In this document: positions 53,367 through 62,847 of the stretch, piece after piece
How positions within the stretch are numbered: position 1 is the stretch's first letter
Layout: the number at the start of each line of letters is the position of its first letter
DNA from: Bifidobacterium eulemuris
Lineage (GTDB): Bacteria; Actinomycetota; Actinomycetes; Actinomycetales; Bifidobacteriaceae
NCBI RefSeq assembly: GCF_014898155.1
Contig: NZ_CP062938.1
Location: 1,054,001-1,118,000 of the forward strand
Direction: 5' to 3'
Length of the DNA: 64,000 nt
The notes under the pieces: generated by a model
Told to the model about the DNA's origin: nothing
Database searches by the model: none
What the model saw: only the letters and a program-made list of their open reading frames with translations
Made by a program: the position numbers and the translations under genes

Positions 53367-55553
53367 TTAGCGCCGCACGTCGATCACCGGCTCGCCGGCC
53401 CGCACGTCGATGCCCACGCGTGGCACGACGGCGGCGAATTTCGCGGTGTTGATCACCGTCATCATAACGGTGGTGGCATGCCCGGCCGCGCGGATCCGGT
53501 CGCCATCGACCGTGACGAGCAGGTCGCCGGCGTGGACGCGCTGTTTTTTGACCACGGCCACGACGAATCCCTCCCCGCCCATCCGCACGGTGTCAAGGCC
53601 GACATGCACCAGCACCTCGACGCCGTCATCCGTTTTGATGCCGAACACATGACCGGTCGCGGCCACGGTGGTGAGCACGCCGTCGACCGGCGCCACCACG
53701 TGCGGGTCGGTGGGTTCCACCCCCACGCCTTCGCCGAGCGCCCGGGATGCGAACACCTTGTCGCCGGCGTCGTCGAGGGCGATCACATGGCCCGCGACCG
53801 GCGCGAGCACGGACTCGGTCGACTGCGGGCCGGCGGCGGCCGCCTCGCCTGAGGCTCCCGCCTCGCACGAGACTCCCGCACCATCTAAGTCTTCCGCCTC
53901 GCCTAAAACTCCCGCCCCACCATAGGGATGGAATATCGACGCAAGCGCCGTCAGGGAGCCGTCACGCGACGGAGTCGCCCGCTCCCCGTCGACATCGCGT
54001 CTCCCACCCGTCTCCGGCTCGCGATAGTCGAGCATGACAATCAGCACCATGGGCAGAACGAACGCCACCGCAATGGATACGCCGTACACCCACATGCGCT
54101 GGAACGCCGGAATGGTCAGCAGCGAGGTGAAGGCGAACGCCGTGGTGGTGACCCCGGGCACGGATCCACCGGAGACGGCGGAAGGGAACAGCCATCCCAG
54201 CACGGCGATGGTGACGCCGCCCACGGCGCAGCCGGCGAGCATACGCGGGTAGATGCGCCTGTACCGCAGATGGATGCCGTACAGGCTTGGTTCGGACACG
54301 CCGCCGAGCAGTCCGGCCGCAAGCGCGCTCACGCATGTCTGGCGCATCTGCGTGTCGTGTTCGCGCAACGCAAGCACCAGAACGCCGGCGGTGGCGCCGA
54401 AGCAGGCGAAATTCCACACGCCCATCGGCCCTTGGATGAAGTCGTAGCCCAGCGATTGGATGTTCATCAGTATCAGGGCGTTCACGGGCCAATGCAGGCC
54501 AAGCGGCACCAGGAACGGGTACAGCATCGGCACCAGCAGCGCGAAGACGAACGGCGCGTGGCCGTTCAGCCAGGCGAACGCCACGCCCAGACCGTTGCCG
54601 ATCCATACGCCCAAGGGGCCGATGACGAACGCCGTCAGCGCGCCCACGACGATCAGCGAGAGAAACGGCACGAACACCAGCCGCATCGAGGGCGGCACCA
54701 CGCGCCGCAGACCGCGGTAGACCAGTCCCAGCACGGCGGCCATCATCAGCGGCACGCACACATTGCCGGAGTAGTCGTTCAGCTGCATGGGCAGTCCGAA
54801 CACGCTCACGGAGCAGGACGCGGTGCCCAACGCCGAGTTGTCCACACAGGTCACGGCATCGCCCCAGCGCGAGGAGTCGGCGAGCGACGCGAACTGCGGG
54901 GTCATCAACGCCGCCATGATCGCACCGCCCACCCATGGGTCCACGGCGAGTTTTCTGGCGGCGTTGTAGGCCACCATAATCGGCATGAAGTAGAACACGC
55001 CCTCCCACAGCGCCTTGACGAACATCAGTCCCGCGCTCGCCTCGTCATCCGCGACAAGTCCCAGCGAGATCAGCAGGTTGACGGCGGCGATGAGGATCGA
55101 GGCCGCCAGCAGCACGCCCAGAATCGGACGGAACGAGTCGGCCAGATAGTCGAAAAAGGCGTCCAGCCAGGCGATGTTCACACGCGTCGCCGACTTGGAC
55201 TCCGGAGAGGAACCGCCCGCCCCGGCATCCGTCTTGCCGCGTCGGGCGGCGTGCGTGGCGTCCGCGATGGCGTCGGCGGCGTCGTGGGCGCGCACGCCGC
55301 GCATATCCGGCAATGCCAGACAGGCCTCGTACAGAGCCTCCACGCCGCCGCCGACCACCACCTGGCAACGGTTGCCGCTTTGGGGAAGGGCGACCAGCAC
55401 CTGCTTGATGGACTCAAGCCCGGCCAGGTCGACTTTGCCGCCGTCATTGAGTTCGAAACGCAGCCGCATGGCGCAGTGCGACAGTCCGCGCACATTCGCC
55501 CCGCCGCCCACGGCTGCGATGATGGCGGCGGCGACCTCGCCGTTTGCGGACAT
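53367..55553 (-). CDS. PTS glucose/glucoside EIIBCA
   Basis: A 728-residue sugar phosphotransferase permease with domains B-C-A: EIIB about 1-80 (phospho-Cys in LSHCAMRLRF), EIIC about 120-500 with ten or so spans, an Ala/Gly/Glu-rich linker, and EIIA about 590-728 (His in VEVLVHVGLDTVRMGG). It imports and phosphorylates its sugar using HPr. The start at 55553 gives a standard EIIB; the same frame stays open far upstream through the MFS gene but without homology. GGGAAGGA precedes the ATG. Order MFS-PTS-licT-serS recalls the B. longum glcP/PTS locus. Confidence 0.92.
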   Translation of the reverse strand: MSANGEVAAAIIAAVGGGANVRGLSHCAMRLRFELNDGGKVDLAGLESIKQVLVALPQSGNRCQVVVGGGVEALYEACLALPDMRGVRAHDAADAIADATHAARRGKTDAGAGGSSPESKSATRVNIAWLDAFFDYLADSFRPILGVLLAASILIAAVNLLISLGLVADDEASAGLMFVKALWEGVFYFMPIMVAYNAARKLAVDPWVGGAIMAALMTPQFASLADSSRWGDAVTCVDNSALGTASCSVSVFGLPMQLNDYSGNVCVPLMMAAVLGLVYRGLRRVVPPSMRLVFVPFLSLIVVGALTAFVIGPLGVWIGNGLGVAFAWLNGHAPFVFALLVPMLYPFLVPLGLHWPVNALILMNIQSLGYDFIQGPMGVWNFACFGATAGVLVLALREHDTQMRQTCVSALAAGLLGGVSEPSLYGIHLRYRRIYPRMLAGCAVGGVTIAVLGWLFPSAVSGGSVPGVTTTAFAFTSLLTIPAFQRMWVYGVSIAVAFVLPMVLIVMLDYREPETGGRRDVDGERATPSRDGSLTALASIFHPYGGAGVLGEAEDLDGAGVSCEAGASGEAAAAGPQSTESVLAPVAGHVIALDDAGDKVFASRALGEGVGVEPTDPHVVAPVDGVLTTVAATGHVFGIKTDDGVEVLVHVGLDTVRMGGEGFVVAVVKKQRVHAGDLLVTVDGDRIRAAGHATTVMMTVINTAKFAAVVPRVGIDVRAGEPVIDVRR

Positions 55554-55639
55554 CCGCGCTCCTTCCCTTGGGTTGGTTCCATAGTGTCCGACGAACACCG
55601 CCCGCGCAAGCCCAGGCGTGGTATCCGATCGGACCCGCG

Positions 55640-57022
55640 TCACTTCGACGCGCCGCGCCCCACCAATTCCGCCTCGATCTGCTCCAGCGACTTGCCTTTG
55701 GTCTCGGGGACGAACCTGAGCACGAACGGGATGGACAGCACCGCGAACACCGCGAAGATCGCGAACGGACCGCCCACGTTGTTGCCGAACGCGGCCAGCA
55801 GCATCAGGAAGAACTGGGATACGACGAAGTTTCCGATCCAGTTGGCCGCCGAACCGATCGACGTGCCGATGCCGCGCACCGACAGCGGGAAGATCTCGCC
55901 GATCATCACCCAGGCCAGCGGACCCCACGAGACGGCGAAGCCGAGGATATACACGGCGATCAGCACCATGGTGGGCACGGCGGCATTGCTCACGTCGCCA
56001 AGGAAGTTCAGCAGCGCGAGCGCGACCAGCGAGACGGCCATCACCACGGAACCGAACACCAGCACGGTTTTGCGGTTGAAACGGTCCATGAACAGCGTGG
56101 CGACGATGGTGGAGAGGAAGTTGACCACGCCGATGCCGACGGACACCCAGATCGCCTGGCTTTCGGGGAATCCGAAGCCCTTGATGAACACCTGCGGCAG
56201 GAAGTAGATCACCGAGTTGATACCCACAAGCTGCTGGAACAGCATGATGCCGACGGCCGCGATGATGGCCGGACGCGCGGTGGTGAACAGCTCCTTGACG
56301 CCGCCCTGGCGCTGCGCGCGCTCGGATGAGGCGACGCGCTCGATCTCGTCGAGTTCGGCCGTGACTTCGGCGGCGTCCATATCCTTGCGGATCAGCTGCA
56401 GCACCTTGAACGCGTTGCGCATATCGCCCTGCTTGACCAGATAGCGCGGCGATTCGGGCAGCAGCAGGCCGCCGAGGAGCAGCAGCGCGGACGGGATCAG
56501 CGCGGAGGCCAGCATCCACCGCCAGTCGTCCCAACCCAGCAGATCGCGGTCGAGGAATCCGAGATTGGACAGGTACGCCAGCAGAATGCCGAGTGTCACC
56601 ATAAGCTGGAACAGCGTGGACAGTGAGCCGCGGCGCTCCTTGGGCGCCAGTTCCGCCAGATAGGCCGGGGTGAGCGCGGAGGCGGCGCCGACGGCGAGGC
56701 CGAGCAGGATGCGGGCCGCGACCATCCACACGAAGCCCGTGGCGGTGGCGGATAACGCGGACCCCACCAGGAAGAGCAGGGATGACACGATCAGCAGCTT
56801 CTTGCGCCCGTATTTATCGGACAGGCCGCCGATGGTGAGTGCGCCGATCATCGAACCGATCAGCACCGACGAGGTGATGAATCCGGTCTGCGCGGCGTTG
56901 AGCTGGAAGTCGCTTTCGATCAACGGCGACGCGCCGGAGATGATGCCCGTGTCGAAGCCGAACAGCATGCCGCCAAGCGCGCCGAAGAGGAAGATGAACG
57001 TGTTGTTCAGGGGGAATCGCAC
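55640..57022 (-). CDS. glcP: MFS sugar/proton symporter (GlcP-like)
   Basis: A 460-residue, 12-span sugar porter (SP family): GALGGMLFGFDTGIISGA in span 1, GGLSDKYGRKK in loop 2-3, RILLGLAVGAASALTPAYLAE, PESPRYLVKQ and FVPETKGKSLEQIE at the end. It resembles the bifidobacterial glucose permease GlcP. The start is GTG at 57022 (GGAG 5 nt upstream); no ATG fits as well. Its leader carries the RAT/terminator pair, so glucose uptake through this permease and the PTS would be switched together by the antiterminator two genes downstream. Confidence 0.88.
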   Translation of the reverse strand: MRFPLNNTFIFLFGALGGMLFGFDTGIISGASPLIESDFQLNAAQTGFITSSVLIGSMIGALTIGGLSDKYGRKKLLIVSSLLFLVGSALSATATGFVWMVAARILLGLAVGAASALTPAYLAELAPKERRGSLSTLFQLMVTLGILLAYLSNLGFLDRDLLGWDDWRWMLASALIPSALLLLGGLLLPESPRYLVKQGDMRNAFKVLQLIRKDMDAAEVTAELDEIERVASSERAQRQGGVKELFTTARPAIIAAVGIMLFQQLVGINSVIYFLPQVFIKGFGFPESQAIWVSVGIGVVNFLSTIVATLFMDRFNRKTVLVFGSVVMAVSLVALALLNFLGDVSNAAVPTMVLIAVYILGFAVSWGPLAWVMIGEIFPLSVRGIGTSIGSAANWIGNFVVSQFFLMLLAAFGNNVGGPFAIFAVFAVLSIPFVLRFVPETKGKSLEQIEAELVGRGASK

Positions 57023-57143
57023 CGGTACTCCTTTGTCTCGTGTGGCCGCCGGGCACCCGTTGTGCCAGGCGTCGGGATTCTCGTCTTCGTTCGTTTCCTG
57101 ACGCCGGGCCGCTGGGCGACGCCCTTCCCCGAACAACAAAAAA

Positions 57144-57181
57144 GACCTGAGACATGGCTTTCGCCAGGTCTCAGGTCTTGC
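57144..57181 (-). terminator. Leader terminator controlled by antitermination
   Basis: AAGACCTGAGAC and its perfect complement, extended inward by TGGC/GCCA around loop TTTC. On the minus strand TTTTTTGTTG follows. It lies in the 5' leader of the glcP-like gene, about 120 bp before its GTG, where a terminator makes sense only as an attenuator. Confidence 0.85.
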
Positions 57182-57204
57182 CTCGTTGTCGAGTAGCAAC
57201 CCTG
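57176..57204 (-). promoter_or_regulatory. RAT (ribonucleic antiterminator) for BglG/LicT
   Basis: On the minus strand the 29-nt site reads GGGTTGCTACTCG, then ACAA, then CGAGGCAAGACC. It matches the LicT/SacY RAT pattern GG-x-TTG-y-TACT...AGGCAArACC. Its last six bases (AAGACC) are the first six of the terminator stem, so the two structures exclude each other. The rest of the 57205-57430 gap shows only weak promoter candidates. Confidence 0.85.
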
Positions 57205-57430
57205 CTAATCAAGTAACTAGCGGATAGTGTAAGCGATGCCGGACTTAAGACACGCCGATATGCGGCGGCAAATATCCGTCAAAGGTGCGCGCATGCGCAT
57301 ACGAGGCGCGCGGGCGGCGCATCGCGGCCGTCTGTCCCCTCCCGCACCTCCCGATCATACGTTCAGGCTTCGTGCAGAATTGGAGGAATTCGACGCGCCT
57401 CGCATGGCCGGACGTCCCGCACGGGCAAGA

Positions 57431-58618
57431 ATGGACAGCATGCCTTCCGCACTGCACATCACACTCGTCGTCATCGCCGTCTGCATCGTCATCGCCGCCG
57501 TCGGCGTCGTCGGCGTGCGGCTGCACCGCAAGCGCGCCCTCGCGGCCTCCCTGGACAAGCGCCGCGACGACGAGGTGCACTACGCGTTCATCATCAACCC
57601 GTCGAAGCCCCAGGCCGAGGCCCGCCGCGAGCATATCGAACGGTTCTGCCAGGCGAAGGGTCTGACGCAGGTGCAGTTCATCGAAACGCAGCTCGACAAG
57701 GACGGCCGCGCCTGCGCGTTGGAGGCGCTGGACAACGGCGCCGACGTGGTGGTGGCCGTCGGCGGGGACGGCACCGTGCGCACGGTGGCGAGCGCCGTTT
57801 CGGGCACCGGGCACGCGCTGGGCATCGTGCCGATCGGCACGGGCAATCTCTTCGCCCGCAATATGGGCATTCCGATCGACGACATCGACGCGGCCCTCAC
57901 CGTGGCCACCTCGCATGGCTCGCGTCTGGTGGATATGGGACGCGCCATGATCCTGGACCGTCCCGACGAGGACCACGGCCACGCCTTCCTCATCATCGCG
58001 GGACTGGGTTTCGACGCCGCGATGATCGACGACACCGATCCGGAGCTGAAGAAGAACATCAGCTGGCTCGCCTACTTCGTGGGCGGCGTGAAGAACCTGT
58101 TCGCGCCGAAATACCGCGGCAGCGTGACCATCACCCGCGCCGACGGCTCCAGCCATACGACGCGCGAGCTCACCTTCCGCACCCTGATGGCGGGCAACTG
58201 CGGGCAGATCCCCGTCTTCTCGCTGATGCCGAACGCCTCCTTCGACGACGGCCTGCTGGATTTCGAACTCATCGACACCACGGGCGGCATCCTCGGATGG
58301 GCGAATCTGTTCGGCGACGTGCTGCACCAGACGCTCACCGGCCGTGCCGAACAGAATCCACTGTCGACCAACTCCACGGTCGACCAGATCCAGGGCATAA
58401 GCGCCGAGGTCGTGTTGGAGAAGCCGGCGCTGGCTCAGGTGGACGGCGATATGCTCGGCGAGACCGCGCATATCCGATTCTCCGTGGAACATCAGGCGCT
58501 GATCGTGCGCGTGCCCGAATCCACCGCGACGGCGGATAAAACCGCGCAGAACGCGCAGGCGAACGCCACCGCCTCGTTCGCGGAGATGACCGGCACGATC
58601 AGACCCATCCAGGACTAG
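57431..58618 (+). CDS. Diacylglycerol-kinase-family lipid kinase
   Basis: A 395-residue protein with one N-terminal membrane span (about 8-28) and a DAGK catalytic domain (HYAFIINPSKPQAEARRE; VVVAVGGDGTVRTVASAVSG; GIVPIGTGNLFARNMGI). The family phosphorylates diacylglycerol or related lipids to recycle phosphatidic acid, or makes glycolipid precursors. An Ala/Thr-rich tail follows. The start at 57431 or 57440 (ATG) is uncertain because the Shine-Dalgarno is weak. Divergent from the glcP operon and upstream of pgm. Confidence 0.87.
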   Translation: MDSMPSALHITLVVIAVCIVIAAVGVVGVRLHRKRALAASLDKRRDDEVHYAFIINPSKPQAEARREHIERFCQAKGLTQVQFIETQLDKDGRACALEALDNGADVVVAVGGDGTVRTVASAVSGTGHALGIVPIGTGNLFARNMGIPIDDIDAALTVATSHGSRLVDMGRAMILDRPDEDHGHAFLIIAGLGFDAAMIDDTDPELKKNISWLAYFVGGVKNLFAPKYRGSVTITRADGSSHTTRELTFRTLMAGNCGQIPVFSLMPNASFDDGLLDFELIDTTGGILGWANLFGDVLHQTLTGRAEQNPLSTNSTVDQIQGISAEVVLEKPALAQVDGDMLGETAHIRFSVEHQALIVRVPESTATADKTAQNAQANATASFAEMTGTIRPIQD

Positions 58619-58735
58619 TCCGGGACCAATCCGGGACCAGGCCTGGTTGAACCGGAGACGGGCAGAGACGGCGGACGCGACACTGCGCGAGCACACGGGC
58701 TTCCAACCGCGCATTCTCGCGTACAATCGTTGGGT

Positions 58736-60412
58736 ATGGTAGCAAACAATGCGGGCATGCCCGCCACCCCAGCAGATCTGATCAATGTCGACGAGGTCAT
58801 TGGCAAGTACTACGACGTCGTCCCCGACCCCGCGGTTCCCGAGCAGCGTGTCATCTTCGGCACCTCCGGCCATCGCGGATCGTCCCTGAAGACCTCGTTC
58901 AACGAGGCCCATATCGTCGCCATCACCCAGGCCATCGCGGAATACCGCAAGGCCGCGGGCGTGACCGGCCCGCTGTACATCGGCCGCGACACGCACGCGC
59001 TGAGCGAGCCGGCCGAGAAAACCGCCATCGAGGTGCTGGTCGCCAACGGCGTGCATGTGCGCGTCGACTCCCGCGGCGACTTCGTGCCCACGCCGGTCGT
59101 CTCCCAGGCGATTCTGACCCACAACCGCGCCGCCGACGGCACCCAGCGCTTCGAAGGCGAAGGCCTGGCCGACGGCATCGTGGTCACCCCGAGCCACAAT
59201 CCGCCCACCGACGGCGGCTTCAAGTACGATCCGGTCACCGGCGGTCCGGCTCCTTCCGAGGTGACGAACGCCATCGCCGCGCGCGCCAACGAACTGCTCG
59301 GCGACTACAAGTCCATCAAGCGCGTGCCCTACGAGCAGGCCATCAAGTCCGAGTTCGTGGAGGGCTTCGACTTCCGCGACCACTATGTGTCCGATCTGGC
59401 CAATGTGATCGACTTCGACCTGATCCGCTCCTCCGGCGTGCGTCTGGGCATCGACCCGCTCGGCGGCGCTTCGGTGAACTACTGGCCGCTGATGAACGAG
59501 AAGTACGGCACCGACATCGGCGTGGTGCGCCCCGAAGTCGATCCGACCTGGCGTTTCATGACCCTCGACCACGACGGCAAGATCCGCATGGATCCGAGCT
59601 CGCCGCATGCGATGAAGGGTCTGGTGGACCAGCTCAACGCCGGCGCGTGGGACAAGTACGATCTGGTGGGCGGCACCGATCCGGACGCCGACCGCCACGG
59701 TATCGTGTGCCCGAACTGGGGCGTGATGAACCCGAACCACTACATCGCCGTGTGCGTGGAGTATCTGTTCGGCGGCGCGCGTCCCGACTGGCCGGCCGGC
59801 GCGGGCATCGGCAAGACGCTGGTGAGCTCCTCGCTGATCGACCGTGTGGCCGCCTCCATCGGCGCCAAGCTGATCGAGGTGCCGGTGGGCTTCAAGTGGT
59901 TCGTCGACCCGCTGTTCAAGGGCGAGGTGGCCTTCGGTGGCGAGGAGAGCTCCGGTATGAGCTTCCTGCGCAAGGACGGCCGCGTGTGGACCACCGACAA
60001 GGACGGTCTGATCCCCGACCTGCTCGCCGCCGAGATCACCGCCAAGACGGGCAAGAACCCGGCCCAGCTGCATGTCGAGCAGGTGGAGCGCTTCGGCGAA
60101 AGCTGGTACAAGCGCGTCGACACCCCCACCACGCTGGAGCAGAAGCAGAAGTTCGCCGCCCTCTCCGGCGAGGATGTGACCGCCGCCACGCTGGCCGGCG
60201 AGGACATCACCGCCAAGCTCACCGAGGCGCCGGGCAACGGCGCGAAGATCGGCGGACTGAAGGTCACCACCGAGAACAACTGGTTCGCGGCGCGCCCCTC
60301 CGGCACCGAGAACATCTACAAGGTGTACGCCGAATCCTTCGTCTCCCCCGAGGCGCTGGACAAGGTGCTCGACGAGGCCACGGTCGTCGTCGACAAGGCC
60401 TTGGGCGTCTGA
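58736..60412 (+). CDS. pgm: Phosphoglucomutase
   Basis: A 558-residue alpha-D-phosphohexomutase. TPSHNPPTDGG (catalytic Ser), GTDPDADRHG (Mg site), GGEESSGMSF (sugar binding) and RPSGTENIYK (phosphate binding) are in the canonical order. It interconverts glucose-1-P and glucose-6-P and so takes the Leloir product of the LNB pathway into the bifid shunt. The ATG at 58736 is preferred to a TTG two codons earlier. Confidence 0.96.
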   Translation: MVANNAGMPATPADLINVDEVIGKYYDVVPDPAVPEQRVIFGTSGHRGSSLKTSFNEAHIVAITQAIAEYRKAAGVTGPLYIGRDTHALSEPAEKTAIEVLVANGVHVRVDSRGDFVPTPVVSQAILTHNRAADGTQRFEGEGLADGIVVTPSHNPPTDGGFKYDPVTGGPAPSEVTNAIAARANELLGDYKSIKRVPYEQAIKSEFVEGFDFRDHYVSDLANVIDFDLIRSSGVRLGIDPLGGASVNYWPLMNEKYGTDIGVVRPEVDPTWRFMTLDHDGKIRMDPSSPHAMKGLVDQLNAGAWDKYDLVGGTDPDADRHGIVCPNWGVMNPNHYIAVCVEYLFGGARPDWPAGAGIGKTLVSSSLIDRVAASIGAKLIEVPVGFKWFVDPLFKGEVAFGGEESSGMSFLRKDGRVWTTDKDGLIPDLLAAEITAKTGKNPAQLHVEQVERFGESWYKRVDTPTTLEQKQKFAALSGEDVTAATLAGEDITAKLTEAPGNGAKIGGLKVTTENNWFAARPSGTENIYKVYAESFVSPEALDKVLDEATVVVDKALGV

Positions 60413-60449
60413 CGCGCGGCTGACGCGACACGCGACGCACGATAAGACA

Positions 60450-60487
60450 AGGGGCGGATGGCTTGGAAATCCAAGTCATCCGCCCCT
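60450..60487. terminator. Bidirectional intrinsic terminator (pgm/uxaC)
   Basis: A 17-bp stem (AGGGGCGGATGGCTTGG with its complement, one G-T pair) and loop AAAT, between convergent pgm and uxaC. Confidence 0.85.
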
Positions 60488-60529
60488 CGCCGTTGAACCA
60501 TAATAACCAGCAAAGAGTAGTGGAACCCG

Positions 60530-61939
60530 TCAGGGATTGAGGCGGAACACCTCGCGCGGCTGCGTTTGGATCATGCCGCGCATCACCTCGTATCCCTCGT
60601 CCAAAGACAGACGGTGGTCGGCCACCAGGGAAGCCACATAACGCGCCGTGACACGGCGGTTGGTGTCATGCCGTGAGGGAATCGAGCACAGCGCGCGCGT
60701 GTCGTCGATGAAGCCGGACAGTTTGCCGAAACCGCAGATCGGCACCGTGTCTTCGAAGTAGCGCAGCATCGCCTCCGGCTGGTCGAGGAACCACCACGGC
60801 GCGCCCACGAACACGGACGGATAGTAGCCGGCCAGCGGCGCCAGCGAGCGCGAGAACACCGTCTCATCCATGGTGAACAGCACCAGACGGAACGTGGGAT
60901 CGTTGCCGTAGGCGTTCAGGATGGGCTTGAGCGCGCGGGTGAACTCCGACCGGGCGGGGATGTCCGCGCCGATGTCGCGCCCGTAGGTCTCCAGGCCGTA
61001 TTGGTCGTAGCTGCGGTGCACGGCGGGGTGCAGCGTCATGATCAGCCCGTCCTCCTGGGCCAGCCGCGCCTGGTCGTTGAACAGGTGCGCGCGCAGACGG
61101 GCGGCGTCGGCCGCCGTGATGCTCCCCGCATACGCGAGGGCGAACAGGCGGGAGGCCTCGTCGTCGACGAGACGCTCGCAAGACACATCCATATGCGAAT
61201 GGTCGGAAAGCACCGCGCCATGCTCCTTGAAGAAGCGGCGGCGACGGCGCATCGCCTCATGGAAGCCCTCGTAGCCGGAGGCGTCCACGCCGGCGGCTTG
61301 CCCGAGCGCGTCGACCAGCGAGGCCCATTCGGGCGCGGCCGGCTCCAGATAGCGGTCGGGGCGGAAGGCCGGGGCGAGCAGGGCGTCGAAGTCGGGATCG
61401 GCGATCACCTGGTCGTGCAGATGCAGGTCGTCCACGGGATCGTCCGTGGTGGAGATGGATTCGATGTTGAAGCGGCGCACCAACGCTCTGGTGGAGAATT
61501 CCGGCGAGGCGAGCATCTCGTTGATCTGGTCGTAGATGCGGCCGGCGCTGTCCGGGCCGAAAGGCTCGGTGATGGAGAACACGCGCTCCAGCGAGTCCTC
61601 GAACCAGTAGCGCATCGGCGTGCCGGCGTAGTGCCGCCAGCAGCGTCCGAAGGTCAGGAAGGCCTCGCGGGCCTGGTTGTCGCTGAAGTCGCACTGGTTC
61701 ACGCCCAGATCGGCGAGTTCCACGCCATGCGCGTGCATCAGACGCGTGACGTAATGGTCCGGGGTGATGAACAGTTCGGTCGGGTTGTTGAAGTGATGGT
61801 CCGTGGCGAACCATTCGACGGGGACATGCCCGTGGGGTGAGATGATCGGCATATCCTTCACCGAGTCGTACAGGTCGCGCGCGATGCGCCGCTGCGTCGG
61901 CTCGGCTGGGAACAGGCGGTCGGGGTTCAGGGTCTGCAT
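60530..61939 (-). CDS. uxaC: Glucuronate isomerase
   Basis: A 469-residue UxaC of the amidohydrolase superfamily (SPHGHVPVEWF near the N-terminus with the H-x-H motif; VGAPWWFLDQPEAM; CSIPSRHD). It converts glucuronate to fructuronate (and galacturonate to tagaturonate). The ATG at 61939 gives the family length. Last gene of the operon uxuA-kdgK-eda-uxaC. The fructuronate reductase (UxuB) expected between UxaC and UxuA is not in the window. Confidence 0.93.
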   Translation of the reverse strand: MQTLNPDRLFPAEPTQRRIARDLYDSVKDMPIISPHGHVPVEWFATDHHFNNPTELFITPDHYVTRLMHAHGVELADLGVNQCDFSDNQAREAFLTFGRCWRHYAGTPMRYWFEDSLERVFSITEPFGPDSAGRIYDQINEMLASPEFSTRALVRRFNIESISTTDDPVDDLHLHDQVIADPDFDALLAPAFRPDRYLEPAAPEWASLVDALGQAAGVDASGYEGFHEAMRRRRRFFKEHGAVLSDHSHMDVSCERLVDDEASRLFALAYAGSITAADAARLRAHLFNDQARLAQEDGLIMTLHPAVHRSYDQYGLETYGRDIGADIPARSEFTRALKPILNAYGNDPTFRLVLFTMDETVFSRSLAPLAGYYPSVFVGAPWWFLDQPEAMLRYFEDTVPICGFGKLSGFIDDTRALCSIPSRHDTNRRVTARYVASLVADHRLSLDEGYEVMRGMIQTQPREVFRLNP

Positions 61940-62048
61940 GATGGGTCCTCTTCGACTCGTTCGGATGGGTGGGCGAGCCACCGGTGGTGAGGTGGTCGGG
62001 TCGGCCGTCGACGGCACGATCGGCGGCCGGCCCGACGCACGTCGGGAA

Positions 62049-62714
62049 TCAGTTGGTTTTGCTCGCGATGATGGGGTCGACCAGCGCGCGGCTGTCGCGG
62101 CAGGCTTGGGCGACCGCCTCCCAGTCGCCGGCGGCCTGCGCGGCCGCTGGCACGGGGAACGAGCCGCCGATGGCGAACACGTTCTTCAACGCGATGTATT
62201 CCTGCGCGTTCTTCAGGCTCACGCCGCCGGTGGGCAGGAAGCTCATCTCGGCGAAGGGGCCGGCGAGGGCTTTAAGCGTTTTCACGCCGCCATAGGCTTC
62301 GGCGGGGAAGAACTTCGCGTGGCGCAGGCCGCGATCGTAGGCCTTCTCCACATCTGAGGGCACGGCGGTGCCGGGAAGGATCAGCACGTCGTGCTCCAGC
62401 GCCCAGTCGACCACGGGCTCGTCGAAGCTGGGCGTCACCAATCCCACGCAGCCGGCATCGACCGCGGCCTTCGCCTGGTCCACGGTGTGCACGGTGCCGG
62501 CGACCAGCGTCACGCCGGGCACGTGGTCGCGGATGCGCTTCATGCCTTCGATGGCGCATTCCGAACGGAAGGTGACCTCGGCCACCGGCACGCCGCCGCG
62601 CTCCAAGGCCTCGGCCAGCGGAACGGCCTCGTCCACGGTGTTCAGGGTCACCAGCGGGACGATGCCCAGCCTCTCCAGTTGAGCGATGATTTCGGTGTTG
62701 TCTGTTGTGCTCAT
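62049..62714 (-). CDS. eda: KDPG/KHG aldolase
   Basis: A 221-residue class I aldolase: AEVTFRSE (catalytic Glu), VAGTVHTVDQA, AKFFPAEAYGGV (Schiff-base Lys) and FLPTGGVS (phosphate site). It splits KDPG into pyruvate and glyceraldehyde-3-P. It follows kdgK by 133 bp. Start ATG at 62714. Confidence 0.94.
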   Translation of the reverse strand: MSTTDNTEIIAQLERLGIVPLVTLNTVDEAVPLAEALERGGVPVAEVTFRSECAIEGMKRIRDHVPGVTLVAGTVHTVDQAKAAVDAGCVGLVTPSFDEPVVDWALEHDVLILPGTAVPSDVEKAYDRGLRHAKFFPAEAYGGVKTLKALAGPFAEMSFLPTGGVSLKNAQEYIALKNVFAIGGSFPVPAAAQAAGDWEAVAQACRDSRALVDPIIASKTN

Positions 62715-62847
62715 CGGTGTTCTTTCCTTCCCCGTCTGGGGACTGTTATGAGGATTGTCGTGAGATGGGATTGTCGTATGGATGGTTATGCGCTTGCCGT
62801 GCGGTTGTCGGCATCGGCCGGCCGTCGCCCGATCCGCGAGGGCCGGC

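Noticed and set aside
55554..56729. N-terminal extension of the PTS gene
   Set aside because: The frame is open through the MFS gene, but the translation is an Arg/Ala-rich shadow. The EIIB domain starts at the ATG at 55553 with a good Shine-Dalgarno.
57245..60073. A 942-codon minus-strand open frame
   Set aside because: Antisense to the lipid kinase and pgm, both with clear motifs.
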